From Diphasiastrum complanatum (taxonomy: Eukaryota > Streptophyta > Lycopodiopsida > Lycopodiales > Lycopodiaceae), in NCBI GenBank assembly GCA_029204225.1, contig CM055095.1, positions 66,985,940 through 67,049,939 on the forward strand: a stretch of 64,000 nucleotides of DNA. The letters run 5' to 3'. Shown here in pieces: positions 1 through 14,168 of this stretch (within the stretch, counting starts at the first letter, position 1; every line of letters begins with the position of its first letter). The position numbers and the translations under genes are program-made. The notes under the pieces are model-generated. The model was not told the DNA's origin, searched no databases, and saw nothing but the letters and a program-made list of their open reading frames with translations.

Positions 1-1
1 G

Positions 2-67
2 AAAGTCGTGCCTGCTCAACAAAGATACCACACACATGAGCAAGAATTGTATGCGATAATACATGTT
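2..67 (+). pseudogene. Ty3/gypsy RNase H fragment
   Basis: The first bases read in one frame as PAQQRYHTHEQELYAII. This is the conserved block of the Ty3/gypsy reverse-transcriptase RNase H domain in which cellular and element DNA usually reads 'PA-x-x-x-Y-x-x-x-E-x-E-L-x-A-I'. Only about 22 residues survive inside the window; the reading then breaks where the LTR-like sequence of the next feature starts. It lies on the opposite strand to that LTR, so it belongs to a different element that was interrupted. Confidence 0.7.
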
Positions 68-69
68 TC

Positions 70-512
70 CTTTAGATCATGTTGCAAACACCAAAAGGAG
101 AACCGTGGAGCCAAACCACCCAACCACAGAGAAACTGATGATCAAACCTCAATCAACTTCACCCCTGAGCCACAGCGACTAAACACAAAAGAGGAGGGGT
201 TTCTAGCAACTGAATACCGGGATCTGAAAGGAGTAGGGCGTGTTTCCATAGGTATATATAAATTTTGGAGCCTAACTTCCAGAACCCTAATCCTATACTA
301 AACTCATATTCAACTACTATTGATACTCACATGTATGCATAGAGGCGTCAATCACGATGCACTACTCCACATGTCCTAATTGGAGTACCTCACAAGGTTA
401 TTAATTACATTTCTGGCCTAGTTTGGAATAATTAATAAACTGATACACTACAGTGCCAAATATCCACGTCAAGGATTATTCCAAATCCTCTGAACCGGAC
501 ATGGACGTAACA
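70..512 (-). mobile_element. 3' LTR of a decayed chromovirus (Ty3/gypsy)
   Basis: On the minus strand a purine tract (AAGGGGGGAAGAA, 513-525) is followed directly by TGTTACGTCCATG, the expected polypurine tract and LTR start. The block is clearly homologous along its length to 16,118-16,610, sharing the TATATATAAA box, the AATTGGAGT block and the CAAGGATTATTCCAAATC block. The outer end (low coordinates) is cut by the RNase H fragment, so the LTR is incomplete. It lies in the TDP1 intron downstream of the last exon found here. Confidence 0.7.
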
Positions 513-860
513 TTCTTCCCCCCTTGAACTACTTTTGTCCTCAAAAGTGAAACTTAGGTAAATTCTTCTTTATGCTTTCAACTCTTTCCCACGAATCATC
601 ATCCTTAGTGTGTCCATGTCAAATCAAGCAATTAGAGATAGAATGATTTTTCAATTGTTTATCTCTAGTTCTCAGAACTCTTTCTGGTTCCAAAGGTACA
701 TTAAGTGATAAATCTTCCAAATTCGTAAGATCTTCATCAGATCCAATTGTATCGCCTTCATGTAAACTTCATTTCAACCAGCTTACATGAAGCACTGGAA
801 GTGGTAGACAACTTATAATGCTTCCTAATACAGATAGTCCTAGAATCTTTTGGAATGCTA
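513..860 (-). pseudogene. Chromovirus integrase C-terminus and chromodomain remnant
   Basis: Read from 860 downwards, the minus strand gives PVLHVSWLK, the usual end of a chromovirus integrase (PVFHVSxLK). Then comes PERVLRTRDKQLKN, followed by DDDSWERVESIKKNLPKFH, which is the chromodomain pattern of an R-x-R block and a W-E pair before the closing helix. Frame breaks and stops (for example after SNCLI) show it is dead. It ends in the polypurine tract next to the LTR, as expected for the 3' end of the polyprotein. Confidence 0.7.
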
Positions 861-2318
861 AGATATACCCAATCATCAACTTCTATCTAAATTTTAAGTT
901 TCTTCCAATTTTTGGCACTTCACCTTTTTGTGCTTTTATGTGTACCTTTCAAAATGTGCTTGCACCACTGTTCTTTCTACAGTAGGGCACTTCTAGTAGA
1001 TTTTACAACCCAAACTTCATATCAGCTAAATTGAATGCATAGAAGTTCATTCAATGATTTTCCAATTTGTACAAGTTTTTGAGACTCCATCTTTTCGCGC
1101 TTTTTTGTTTCCATTCCTTAACAAGATTCACTTGAGCTCCCAAAACCATTCTATAAAGGCCTATAGACCTGTGCTATCAAGGCAAAACATTTGTTGCTAT
1201 GGCACTCTCTGGTCTTCTCCTATGTGTTAATCAAGCATCAAAAGTTTCTATAATCTTAGGTGCCTTCCCATTTAGTTGGATTGAGTAAGCTTGTAACATT
1301 GACTATTTTCACTCCAACATCTTTTTGGTTTGCAATGGATCTCTATCTGTAATTGACCAGATCAATATAGCTCTTGCCTCTATGCAATGTTATTTTTGCC
1401 TCTTTCCGATTGATCAATACGTTGTTCTTTTGATGTGTTCATTGATGATTTTCCAGTTCATTTAACACTAACTGAACTATCCAAAAAAAAACAAAAAAAT
1501 TGGGCTATCCGGGTCGCGGATTGTTGATGTTTTAGAATGTTTTTCAATGGATCTGCTACAACACTGATTAATAATAATACTAAATAGAGATACAGATGGG
1601 AGATGGGAGATGGGAGATACTTGAACCTGTGATGATGCTAATCACCGCTTTAAGAATTCAAATCACTTTTTCAACGTATAATAACACCAGTTCTTAGCAA
1701 CCCTTTTCATTGTACCACCCAATGAAATTTGGGTTTAAGATTTTTTGGAAAACAAAAAACGAGACCACTTTTTTGCAAAAATTTTAAACAGAATCAAGAA
1801 TAATTCAAATAAATTCCAAGACATTTAAATCATGATTCATTTTGACTATGAAGCATCATATATATGGCATTGGTTTTAATGAATTATGTGAAAAATGGTA
1901 CCCCGTAATAATTTGCATTTTGTAGAACAAACTTATCATCCATGGCTTGATTCAGTTGTTGTCAACTATTCAAAACCAAAAAACCAATGCACCTAGTTCA
2001 TTTTAGCTCATGTGTTGCAAATAAATGCAATTCCATCATACAGGTAAGAGTTGCACAAATGAAATTAAAACCATAATGGTGTCCACATTCTCCCCTATCC
2101 CATGCATTTGCCACTCAATTGTCACATGCATGCACCTAAACACAATGTCTACAAATTTTCTCATTCGAACTAACACTAGAAACTCTATACCTAACACAAA
2201 CTAAGCTTACAATACCAAAAACTTATTTACGTATGCATAACATTGTTTTCAATTGGAACAAACACAAAAACTTGCAATGATTGGAATAGTAAATAGATGC
2301 ATGTGGAAGAAGACATAC
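861..2318. other. TDP1 intron sequence, no gene seen
   Basis: AT-rich intronic DNA on the 3' side of the most distal TDP1 exon found here. The first few hundred bases may still be degenerate chromovirus sequence. I looked for the next TDP1 exon (the block after [10 protein letters not shown], which in the family contains a GYH and a K-W-G-H motif) and did not find it, so the gene continues beyond the left edge. Confidence 0.4.
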
Positions 2319-2408
2319 AGAAGCATTAGCATAGTCAAATTTTCGAAAATATTGAGCATTTATCTTCATCTTGCCAGCTTCGGGTGTATCAACCATACAT
2401 CCAGTCCA
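2319..2408 (-). CDS. TDP1: TDP1 exon 8 (last exon in window)
   Basis: This exon has 30 codons, phase 0 at both ends (residues 402-431): [20 protein letters not shown] and then [10 protein letters not shown]. It aligns with the W-P-E ... KINAAFFKKFDY block of plant TDP1, and residues join without gap to exon 7 (ending YLQGLE). Acceptor ATTTTAG, donor GTATGT. Confidence 0.85.
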
Positions 2409-5400
2409 CTAAAATGACATCACATAAAAGTAGACGTTAGATTAATGCTCTTCGAAGTGAAACATGATTTTCCTAGTTCCACGATATTACACCATTTCAT
2501 ATCTCAAATTGGAAACCTATCTACCCAAAAATGGAAATCACAAACTAGCAAATGCTCTCACAAAAGGAACATACCAAGATGTGGCACAACTTGTCTATAG
2601 GAACATGAAAAGTTCATGAGGAATCGCACATTTAAAAAGATTAAAAAGCTAATCTCAAATTTGAGTCCACAACTAAAAAAGGTAGATAATTTCAAAAGAA
2701 AAGTGTAAGAATAAGAGGATTTAAGATTTGCAATGACGTCCCAAAAGCAACACTACCTATTATAGTTTGGTATCCATCAAAATATCTACTAGACATAGGA
2801 AGGCCAACCTCTTTAACAATAAATGAAAAAAGACCTTCAACTAGATTTCATCTATATCTACATCTCAATTATGCTAAAAAATAGCATAAGCTATGTAGCT
2901 TATATTCTTTACATAAGTATGCATATGTAGAGCTAAGTATTGAATAGAAATAAAATTCTGAAATAAATAATGAAAGGTGGTCTTTTACAAATGAGCAACA
3001 CTTGGTCAGTAAGTGCATTCTAGCAAAAATGTGGCACTTTAAAGGATGCCATCATCTTTGCATTGAGATAATTCGGAGCAAGCACCTAATGCATCACTAA
3101 CTAGTTGGCATGGCAATTACTCCATTTCATTCACAACATCTTTTACATCTAGACGATGTGTTTTGTGAAAAAAAAATTGATATATGGGTAAGTTTGTACT
3201 CACAATATTTCAAGTCTCTCAAGCAAGTGGTATCTTAGTAGCATATTACTTAAATAAAAGAAGAAACACATTTGCAAATCTAATGTATGATAAACACTTA
3301 AGTTCCATGAAGGATTCAGCAAGAGAAATCAATACCTTTTCCAAAGGTCACACTAGACTTCACATAAAAAGATTCAATAAAGCAAAAATTCATGAACCAT
3401 ATAGTTGCCACGGATGTATGATTAAGACTTGCACAAATATTGAAGCTTTATTCATTTGGTCCATTCATTATTAATCAAAATGTCATTTACTAAGGTATAC
3501 CTATAACCTTTGTTTTGAGTTTAGTGCATAGTTAGACTACCTCACATCATAAGGAGGATTGCTCTTGATTGCAGGATTATCCAAAGGCATAATGCCTCAT
3601 TTAGACCTGCTGGTAGATCCAAGAGTCCTTTTACCTTTGTGTTGTGAGTCTGGCATAAGCATGCTGTGCTTTCGAATGTTTCAGACTTTTTGAAATTTAT
3701 AAAGTTTTTAGGAAGTTAATGTCTTTCATTTTTTTTAAGATTGCAGATGTCTTGGCCTCCAATTCTTCCTCACCTTGCACCAAACTTTGTCAAATAGCTG
3801 AGTTTAAATGCTTAATAAACATGAGAAGAGGCACAATGCAAGAGTATATGCATACCTCAAGCCCTTGCAAGTATTCCACTAAATCATTCTCAAAAGGTGA
3901 AGTTGTGCCGATTTGTGTTGAACCTTTGAATGGAAAATCTTGCATCCATAAACCTTGGGTCTTATTATTCCAGTCAACATAGATCAGATTTGATGTGTGC
4001 ACAATGACACGTACACCTGTTGTGAAAATTAGAAACATAGCCTTCGAGTGATGTGTTCCATATGATAAACGCAATGGAGGCTTATACAGAAGCCAATTAC
4101 TGGGTTTTGCAACCTGCAAAATGTAAAAGAACATATAGGCTTATTTTTTGCAAGTTGGCAGAAAAATTAAATTGCAAAATGTGCAATCATTGCCAGCAGT
4201 TTGGGAGCACAAAGATCCTTTTAATCCCAAATCAGCTAAAAAAAAGTTTCCAATGTACATTAACTTTACAGTGAGTGTGCTTAAGGATAATAGAGATCCT
4301 ACATTTGAATGCTTGTTAAAGCATCAGTTTCTAGCTGTAGAATGATCACAGGTATTTATTTGCACAAACTTCATTGACTATCCTTAGAGATCCTACTATC
4401 TCGTTCCTTGATGCTTTAGTCGTGACCCATGGTTTGTAGATTCACATGGATTTGTATATTATATGTAAGGTGAATGCTTTTTCACCAAAATAACCATCTA
4501 GACTTGGTAAGCATGAATAATTGATCATCCATCCTACTCGAGAAGAAAACACAGGGGATCACATGTCCACGAAGATCAAATAGCTCCATCTTTCACATAC
4601 TGCAAAATTCTAGACTCCTAAAGTTGCATTCAAATTTCACATAGCCTATGCATGCTGGGAATTTATTAATTTTGTTACTTTAATTCAGCTTGTTAAAGTG
4701 TTCCAATGGACTACGATGTCTACGTATAACCACCTACTTTACAAAATTATTTGAACAATCATGCCCTCTTCTCTATCCTCAATCATTATCAAAATAGCAC
4801 AAAAAGGCATTCTATATACCCTACCAATGAACCCCAAAGTAGGAATTCAAAAATTAAGGGAGGTAGAAGATTTGGAGGGAAAATAGTGCGCCCCCCAATA
4901 GGAGGACCCCCACTCCAAATCAATATGACCAAGTCCTAAAAATGTGACCAACTAGGGCCCAAGGCCAGTACATGAATTAAAAGGGCCTATAGGCCTTATG
5001 AATAATAAAGAATAAATGAATGTAATGAGCCGAGTCCATAACTCTCCCCTGCAAAAAAACAAAGCCCTCCACCGGCTAGCAAGCATCATGACTATCTCAA
5101 AAACAACAATGTAAGTACGCTAAATACTGAAAAAGCATGAACTAATGGAAATACTAATGGAAAGGACAAGTCGTCACAACAGATACCCCACAAGTGGCAT
5201 ACTAGTCTAAAGCAAGTACTAAGCAACTACTATAGTAATGTGATGTACAAAACAGAAATAGCCATGGCTAGCCGAATCATGAGGTAGAGGGAACATCTAC
5301 AATGATATCCGTGGTAGTGTGGTGCAAGCTTCTCAGTAGAAGTGTGGCCCTGAACAAAATGATGTCACGCAAAGACTGACGAAGAAGAGCACCTAGACCA

Positions 5401-8400
5401 ACAGAACTAGCATCAGTCTCAACAATAAACCTCTAATTAAACTGTGGCAAACACATATAGAATGAACTTCGGTTGGAACGGGCCAATCCTCAATAGCCTT
5501 GACCTTCCAAGGATCAAGACGAATACGACCATCAAGGAAACCCAAAAACTCAATCTCAACAACAGCCAAGGAACATTTCGACAATTTAGCAAACAACTGA
5601 TGCTTAACAAGTAACTCAAACACAGACGAGAGATGCAACACATGGTCAGACAAAGAGGTACTAAAAACAAGAATTTCATCAAAATAAACTAAAGCACAAA
5701 CACCAAGAGAGGACGTAAAACATTATTCATAGCATTCTGGAACGTGGGTGGACCATTCTGAACACCAAAGGGAAGAACACGAAACTCGTACAAACCTAGT
5801 GAGTACGAAACACAGTCTTATGCTCATCAGAAGGATGCATCATACTCTGATAGTATCCAGAACAAAGGTCAATCTTGGAAAAGATAGAAGAAGTGCCAAG
5901 CTGCCAAAAAGGTCATCCATATGAGGAATAGGATACTGATTACGAATAGTAAGCTTGTTCAAGGCAAGGTAGTCAATGCAAAGGCGTTTGGCCCCATCTT
6001 TTTTAGCAACAAGGACAGGGGCACTAAAGGGACTATGACTATGTACAATGAGGCCCTGACGTAAAAGAGAAGCAACCTGGAGCTGAACCTCATCATGTTC
6101 AACTTTAGACATACGATATGGTGCACGAGAAGGTGGGGTGACACCAGAAATAAGATCTATATGGTGGTTGACATCACATAATGGTGGCAGAGACGTAGGT
6201 TTTGAAAAGACAACAGAATACCTATCCAATAAGTCAAAAATCACCTGGGGAAGAGGACCCATGGATGGTGAAAGAGAAGCAGCAACTGATGTACTCTGAA
6301 TGGAAAGAAGAGTTGCACCTTGAGCCTTTGGCAGGCTACGCATATACTGCTTCCCGGTAACCAACTGATAGTCACCCAGGCCAGCAAGTGAATGATGTTG
6401 ACCAACATGAGTAAAGAAAAGTGTCTACTGAGATAGATCCACAACAACAATACCAAGTGAGGAGAACCAGTCTGCACCAAAAATAATGTCATAGTGCTCC
6501 AAAGGAATGATGTAGAATTCTGTCTGACCAGAAAAGTCACCAATGCGATAATCCAAGCCCTGAAACATCTAAGAACTGAGAAAGGAATGGGAGCTAGCAA
6601 CCTCAACACTGAGAGGCTAGGAAGCAAGAACAGGTGTAGCACGAATCCTAGTGGAAATGTAACTGCTAATAAATGATTGTGTACTGCCTGTATCTACCAA
6701 AGCAATAAACCCTCGCACAAGATGTGGACACGTAACCAAATAGAACGAGACCAGGCCGCCCAGCCCAAGTAGCATAAGCAAGTTGCGCATGGCAAGCGGC
6801 AGGAGAAGGATCAGTAGGAAGCGGGTCAATTGGCACATCATCAGGAGGTGGTTCAGAAGTATCAAGAATCTGGATGTTAGAATCATCCAAAGTAATGGCC
6901 TCATGGTAAAACACAGTTGTAGTAGGGCCATGAGTTTGACGACAGTCACGGGCCATGTGGTCCGGGGCAATAACAGAGACGCTTATGCTGAATCTCGGCG
7001 AACTCTACGGCGGAATAGCGACGAACAAAGGCGGAGTGGGGTGCAAGAGGGCGAGCAAGAACAACAGTAGTAGAAGTCGGGGCAGGAGAAGCAGCCGAAA
7101 TAGTAGGCGTCCCTAAACGAGGGCGGGAAAAACAAGAGGAAGTGGATAACTCAAGGTACTTATGCTACAAGGTAGTGGCCAAGGAAATAGCATCAGAGGG
7201 GGTAGGAGGTAGGAAAGATGACACATCATATCGTAAAGAACCTCAAAGACCAGCAATAAAGCATGAAATAAGCTCAGTAGGGTGGAGATCACCAAAAAGG
7301 TAAGAAAGCTCAGTAAACTGGTCAATATAAGCAGTCAACTCACCAGTATGGGTAAGGCTGCGAAACAAATCATGCTGGCGAACAAGCCACTGGAGGTCAA
7401 TCATAGCCATACGAAGGTCATGACGAAAGGTAGGCCATATATGCAACCCCTCACGAGCAAGCTCAGAACAGTAAACACGCCACCAAGTCTGAGCTCGACT
7501 ATCTAAATGTAATGCAGCCAACTGGACCTTCTGGGTTTCAGTCTTGGAATACATAAGAAAATAGGTCTCTAATTTAGAGAACCAATTCTCCAAAATATTT
7601 CCATCAGACGAGCCAGAATAAGTGGTAAGCTGGATGCGATCACGAAAATCACGAGCAAAATGTGGCTCCTGACTTGCAGGAAAAGTAGGAACGGGAAAAC
7701 CCAGTGGTACTGAGGGAAATCCAAGTAGTGGTGTGGGAGACCCATAAGAAGAGCCAAAAAGACTACCACCATATGAAGACTGACCAAACGTACTACCAAA
7801 AGCATCTCCTGAAGATGAAGAGAGAGAGGTAGTAGTCGAACTCGGTATGGGGAATAAAGGGGCTTTGCCAGGACGATGAAGGGTCTCTGGCAGTGTGGTA
7901 TCCCCTCGGGGCAAAACGGTCTCAAGGGGGCTTTGCCAGGACGATGAAGGGTCTCTGGCAGTGTGGTATCCCCTCGGGGCAAAACGGTCTCAAGGTTAGA
8001 AAGGACACGATCGATACAACTCTCAAAATGATACATGCGAGCATCAATGTGTGTAAAACAATCATCTAAAGAGCTCTAGGGTGGATCTTTTGCTAAAGAA
8101 GTAGCCATAGGTGATAAGGAAAAGACAAAACCTAAGGGAGAGGACGTTCGTCGTCACCCCAACTTAGTCTATCTTCCAAAAATCACCGAAATGGTACAAA
8201 TACAGCCAAGAAAGATGGACTAGGACAGCCAAATAAGGGGCTGGAAAAAGGCTGGAAATGGGCTAAAAATTTGGTCAGCAACTGGGCAAAAGTGAAGAGG
8301 TAAGAGGGTGCTGGAAAAGAGGCAAAAAGGCTGGTTTTTGGGACAACAAAATGGCAAAAATGAGGAGGGACTAGGGCGCTGGAAATAGCAGTAGATAGGC

Positions 8401-11400
8401 ACCAAAAATGGTAGCGAATGGGTGCAAAAAGTAGGTGCAAATGGGCGCTAGAAATAGCAGGAGATGGGTGCTAGAAATGGCAACAAATGGGTGCTGAAAA
8501 AATGGTAAAAAGGGACTACAAGAAAGTGTGCAAGGAAAGCAAAAAAGCAAGCAAAGTACTTAGGTGGGTGCCGAACAGTAGTGCCAACAAGATAGGTGAA
8601 AAGCTGAAGATGATGAAACCAATATAGGTGCCAACCAGCCACCGAAATCCTGTCAAAACAAGCTGGAAATGGGCTGGAATGGGCACTGGAAATTGCTGGA
8701 AATGGGCAATGAACTAGCTGAAAATCGGCACTTGTCCTCCAAACAACAACAAAAGACAAGTAAAAAGCAGATGCAGATGGGCTGAAAATGGGCGTTGATC
8801 CTCTTCCAAACAACGTCAAAAGCTTGCAAAAAGCTAGATCTGCAGGCTGAAAATGTAGGCTACAGATGGGCGCCCTCTTGGAGAAAATCAAATCTGAAAA
8901 TATGCACCAACCTTATGCCAAGGAAAGTGCTCTGATACCAAGTTACAAGCTAAAATTCACTAGCTGTGTTAGAAAGCAGGACTTAGGCTAGAAAGCATGA
9001 AAGAGAGAATATTTAATAAGGCTAACTAAATAAAAGACTACAATGCTACCCTGTATATACCCTACCAATGAACCCCAAAGTAGGAATTCAAAAATAAAGG
9101 GAGGCAGAAGATTTGGAGGGAAAATAGTTTGCCCCCCCAATAGGAGGACCCCCACTCCAAATCAATATGACCAAGTCCTAAAAATGTGACCAAATAGGGC
9201 CCAAGGCCAGCCGAGTCCACAACTCATACACGATCACATAATAAATAATAAATGGGGGTCCTCAGGGCCTAAATCATAAGGTTTAACTTTTCACTACACC
9301 AAAACTCAACAATAGGATAGCAGCAATGTCGTCAAACCTGTACTTGGAAAGAAGCCACTGGAATGCAAGGATTGAAATTGTCATGAGCAGGAAAAAAAAG
9401 ATAAAAAACATCCAACTCTGCAACGATGGCCAAAATAGGCTACATGAAAGGGATCAACTTTGGGAATGACCTCTAGCTTGAGCTCGTAAGTAATAGCAAT
9501 ACGGACTCTGATAACTTTGAAAGGGCTATAAGACGAGTAGAAAACGGACGAACATATACATGTTGATGACAACAAAAGTAGCATAACAACAATGTTTGTC
9601 ATATTATCTCTGATACTTGAGGGCTATCATTTAGTCATCAAGTACATTATTGTATTCTCTTCTAAAAGTATTGCTTGGGCTTTTCGTGGGACATCTCATG
9701 CCTATGCCTAGCTATTGCTTGTAGGGCTTTAGCCATTGTTATTCATTGATATGAATATATATGATTGAGTTCATAACATTGTAACATTCCTGAGCAAGTG
9801 GGTAGGCACTAATTTCTTATTTTCCTATAAGCCATTTTCTCATTCATTCTTGGATTACATTATGCATCTACATCAGCTTATAGCAATTGTTTTTGTTGTT
9901 TCCCCTAGTTTCATGATCTTCGTTTCATGATATTTGTTGCTACATCGGAGATACATTTATTTCGGTTTCAATTTTATACTCCGACTTTGAGGGCCATGTT
10001 TTACAATTGATGTACTATGCTTAGGGAATTTTTGTGTGTTGCTTTTGGAATACTCGTTGTGATGAGTTATCTACTTCTCCATTGGTGCATGCATGTTTTG
10101 ATAGTTTTACTTTCACAATTGTTCAAAATTGGCTATTACCATAACTATTGCTTCGGGCCTTTCTTTTACTTTTTAGGGTTCAGCAATCTTTTATAAAAGC
10201 TCAGCATTGAGGACGATGTTTTTAAAGTTGGGGAGTGTTATGGCCTCATCCTCCCCTAGCCCTGGCCAGAACACACTAGATAGGTGTAATGGCCAAGACA
10301 AATTGCCACCCCCATGCTCTGTCGTGCTAAATAGCCCTTTGATCCACTCCAGCCTCCAACCAGCTAACCTCAGTCACTGTCCGTCGACGCCACTGGTTGA
10401 CTTGGTCAATTTCACGTCGGATCTACATGCCTCACTGCACAAGTGGTGGAGTCATATGCGTACTCACCGAGTCACCTACAAATGCAACCAATCACAAATT
10501 CTTATGCAAATCTCAGGATATCGAGGGATTGCAAGCTTAATGTTATAAGTTCTTGTGTGCAACATTTGGCTCGATTGTCAAAGCTCTTATAGTTGAACAT
10601 AAAGGTGTGTGACTGTCAAAGTAAATGCTTGAGATAATTTTCATGATGCTTGTCTAAACTATTATTATGATACAAAGTAGAATAGTTTCATCAACTGCAC
10701 AATAGATTTGTCACATTCAAAAAAAAGGAGGGTTATCAGAGTACGAATCATCTAGTCTTAGGCAACTTTCCTAATAAGTCATATGTACAATCTGTAGGAT
10801 AACCTTGTGTTGTTGAAAAAAAAACGTTGGTTACAACTCTCACACATGACAATGACAAAGGCCCAAAATGTTTTCTTGACTTTTTACAGATGCAAAAGTT
10901 CCAAATGCACTTCACACTCCACACAACGTTTCAGCTTTCAAGTTGCACCTTGACGAGAAACAAAGAGCAAATATGAATTTGCCTTAAATGACTTCATGTT
11001 AGTCAAGTGCACATCTTTCCTTGAAAAACTATTGAATATTACGTAGCAAGTGAAACAGAATTATAGATAGTATGCATAAACTAACTGCTTGAAATGAAGT
11101 GAGATTTCAAACTTTGATATTTATGTTTGATGACCGTACCTGCAAGTGCTCCAAAGCCAAGCCACTCTCTCCATGGATCATGACCACACGCGGAATGGAT
11201 TTAAGATGTGGACAAACTGGCAAAGTTTCAAGCAAGTCCACAAAACCGGAATCACTTCGCCTAATACTTGTATCAGCACACTTTGTAAAGGTGAAATGAA
11301 GATTAGCAGCCTTTTGCAGTGAAAGGTGTTACGGATCAAAATAAATTTTCATCAAGAAAAACTAAAACTATGGATCAATAAAAGCAAGGTAAGTTAAACT

Positions 11401-13555
11401 TACCAGAGAGAAGCCAGTCAATGTCTACCATATAGTTGGAGAGTATTGCTACCAAAATATTACCCTGGCAGAAGAAACAAAACTACAGATCAACATGCCA
11501 TAGTGCTTCTACTTTTGAAGCATAATTAAAGTGGAAACTTGATCGATAGGGAATGTGAAGCAAATGATATCATGTGATGCTAGAAAGTGATTCTAGGGAA
11601 ATGCATCAGATGCTCAGCAATTTCAACCAGCAGAGTCCTGTTACTCGTCTTCTGACACACTTACGAGATGTTAGGCGATAATAAGCATCACTTTCATGAT
11701 TGACCTCTTTGCAGAGGCCTCGACCAAACTTGCACTCCTTGCACAATACATTATATCCATTTTTGAAGTCATGTTCCACTTAAATCCTAATCTTATTTTT
11801 CATGAGTATTATTTGTACTATGCAGTAATATCGTGTTCTTTTGAGCACTAGGCAGGTAAGAATTTGCTTATTGTCAGTAAATCATCATATATCAAGGCTT
11901 TTCCTATTGGGAAGAAGATGATTTGTCAAGAAGAAAAAAATTGACTTTACATTATCTCGTCTATCGCTTTACATTATTGGGCAGCTGCAGGTTCATCAAA
12001 ACTGGAGCAACCGGAAGAGTTTAGCCACATTCTTTTCATGCCAGTAACCTGCCTCGAAGTTTAGGCAGAGAAACATAACTATCTTGTGTCCAAAATCGGA
12101 GACATTTGCAACAATAATTTTTCAAATAGCAGCACCCAAATGACATTTAGCTCCTAAGAACTGGTATCTAATGTATTAAGTGTCCTGCTTCAAATATAAA
12201 GTAAATCAAACAAGAATAGCTGGTTTGTGCAAGCACATTCGTTACAGTCCAAAAGAAATTTTGCGTGGTTAAAATCTTTTTGTGTAAATTCCTCAACCTA
12301 CTGTTGCTTCATCAATGTGATAAAATTTTTGGTCTCACTGCAAAGATAAAATGTTGGAAAACTCACCAGTCTCCAACCTGAAAATGGACAACTCCAAGTG
12401 CCTTGTGAGCAAGAAACAAGAAAACTAATTTTCTTAGATATATCAATATCTAGGATAAGATTTAAAATAACAAAGGACATGCAATCTTCAACCCTATAGA
12501 GTCCAACCACAAATTCTAAGACCATCAACTTCATCAAACATAGAATGGACCAGATGCTACGAGATCCCTCCTCACATTGTTAGTGCCCTAGAGTAGGTTC
12601 AGGTGCCATGCACAAACCTTAGAAGCCCGTTCCGACCAAAATAGCAAACAAAGTACAGTAGCCAAAAAAATACCTGAAATCTGTGAAATGAGGACCAAAA
12701 ATGCCTTGGGAGGGGTTTTGGGGGGAAATGGGTAATTAATTAATTAATCAAATAGAGGAACCGTACCACGGTTCATGGTACGATTCATCCCACGGTTCTG
12801 AGAACCGTGAGTTCTATGGTTGTACTACATAGTCACTCTCATTGTTGTTGTGGTACTAAGAAAAGTTGCAAACCTACTTTCTAGCCTGTTTACCAAAAAA
12901 TTAGAAAAACGTTTTTGGACTCTGAATTTGAGTTGTCCTACTCCCTAGCTTATGATCAACCAGCAAGCATTCAGAAGCCATAACCACCTTATATCGATTT
13001 CTGTGTGTTTTTCAGGACTCTGTAATGGACAAATTCTTGCTTGTTGACACTGGGGGTGAATTGCAAGGTTTAAGTATAATCCACCAGCAATTGAAACATC
13101 AGCAATCAACAAATGCTCTCCACAAAAAGAGTACAATTATATGGTGAAGTCAGGAATGCTAGCAGCTTTTGTCCCAATCAGAAGTCATAGCTTTCTAGAC
13201 TTTCCATTCTAACAAAAATTAACAGAGCAAGTATTACACACCAGCTATTAATAAAGTGGTAAGTAACTGAACAGCTAAGTGGAATTTCTTACCTGAATTA
13301 GTTCCTGAATGTCGACACATCTGGCATTTGCCCAATCAGGAATCCCTTGAACTTGCACCAGGCGAAAACTGGATGAGCAAGAATCAATGTTTCCAGAACT
13401 TGCAGGTGGATCCAAGGAATTGCAGTCTCCCAGGAGCTCTCGTTTCTGACCTGTACTAATCTTGCTTACTGTATCAGATGATGAGGCAGTTTCATCCTTC
13501 AAAACCTTGTCTAAACTTTTATCGCTCTCCAAATTCTGTCCAATAACAAATCAAT

Positions 13556-13629
<74 letters not shown>

Positions 13630-14116
13630 ACAGCTCAGCATACTTATCCAGCCACACAGTCTCAGATTACATGTCGAAGAAGATCACGTTCTGATGCAGA
13701 CATGACTGACAGCGATTGCGACGACAATCCCAGACCTAGGACGCAGAGACAACGCACCACCCAGCGTCAGGCGACCACGAGAGTTACACGTCCCATTATG
13801 CGAGGCCCTACTTCTCCGCGTCGACACCAGAGACAGCATTCAGCCATCCATACAGCAGCTATGCCTATCACATCCTTTTTCACGATCCACATTTGACCTG
13901 GGTCTTTCAGACCTTCTTGTTACATTCATACTGCGGTCAAAGTACTCATGCTAGTCATTTACAATCAGAGCACATTAGTTTCTCTACATGTACTTTTTAT
14001 TCCGTATTACTTGGAGTTCTTACACACGCTCCCTCTGTTACCACACTTGACATGTATCTTTTAGCCTTATATACCTTTTGTTATGGAAAAGACATTAATA
14101 AAGCTTTCTTCTTTCT

Positions 14117-14168
<52 letters not shown>

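Larger units (their letters stand above)
4813..9222 (-). mobile_element. Internally deleted Ty3/gypsy element in TDP1 intron 6
   Basis: LTRs in direct orientation lie at about 4,813-5,040 (3' LTR, truncated) and 8,942-9,222 (5' LTR). They share a stretch of about 150 bp from TATATACCCTACCAATGAAC onwards with few differences. A TGGTATCAGAGC primer-binding site (8,929-8,940) abuts the 5' LTR, complementary to initiator tRNA-Met. Internal coding remains in minus order: gag, zinc knuckle, protease, RT and the first residues of RNase H; the rest of RNase H and integrase are missing. The 3' LTR keeps about 60 bp (GGCCTATAGGCC region) that the 5' LTR has lost. The element is non-autonomous and dead. 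Confidence 0.85.

Noticed and set aside
8..301. 97-codon plus-strand frame at the left edge
   Set aside because: Only its first 20 residues are retroelement RNase H; the rest runs antisense through an LTR.
11217..11299. Upstream extension of TDP1 exon 6 (frame stays open)
   Set aside because: It breaks the phase from exon 5 and adds residues not found in the family; the TTTGCCAG acceptor fits both.
12298..12537. Minus-strand frame that could be another TDP1 exon
   Set aside because: No similarity to TDP1, and exons 4 and 5 join in phase without it.
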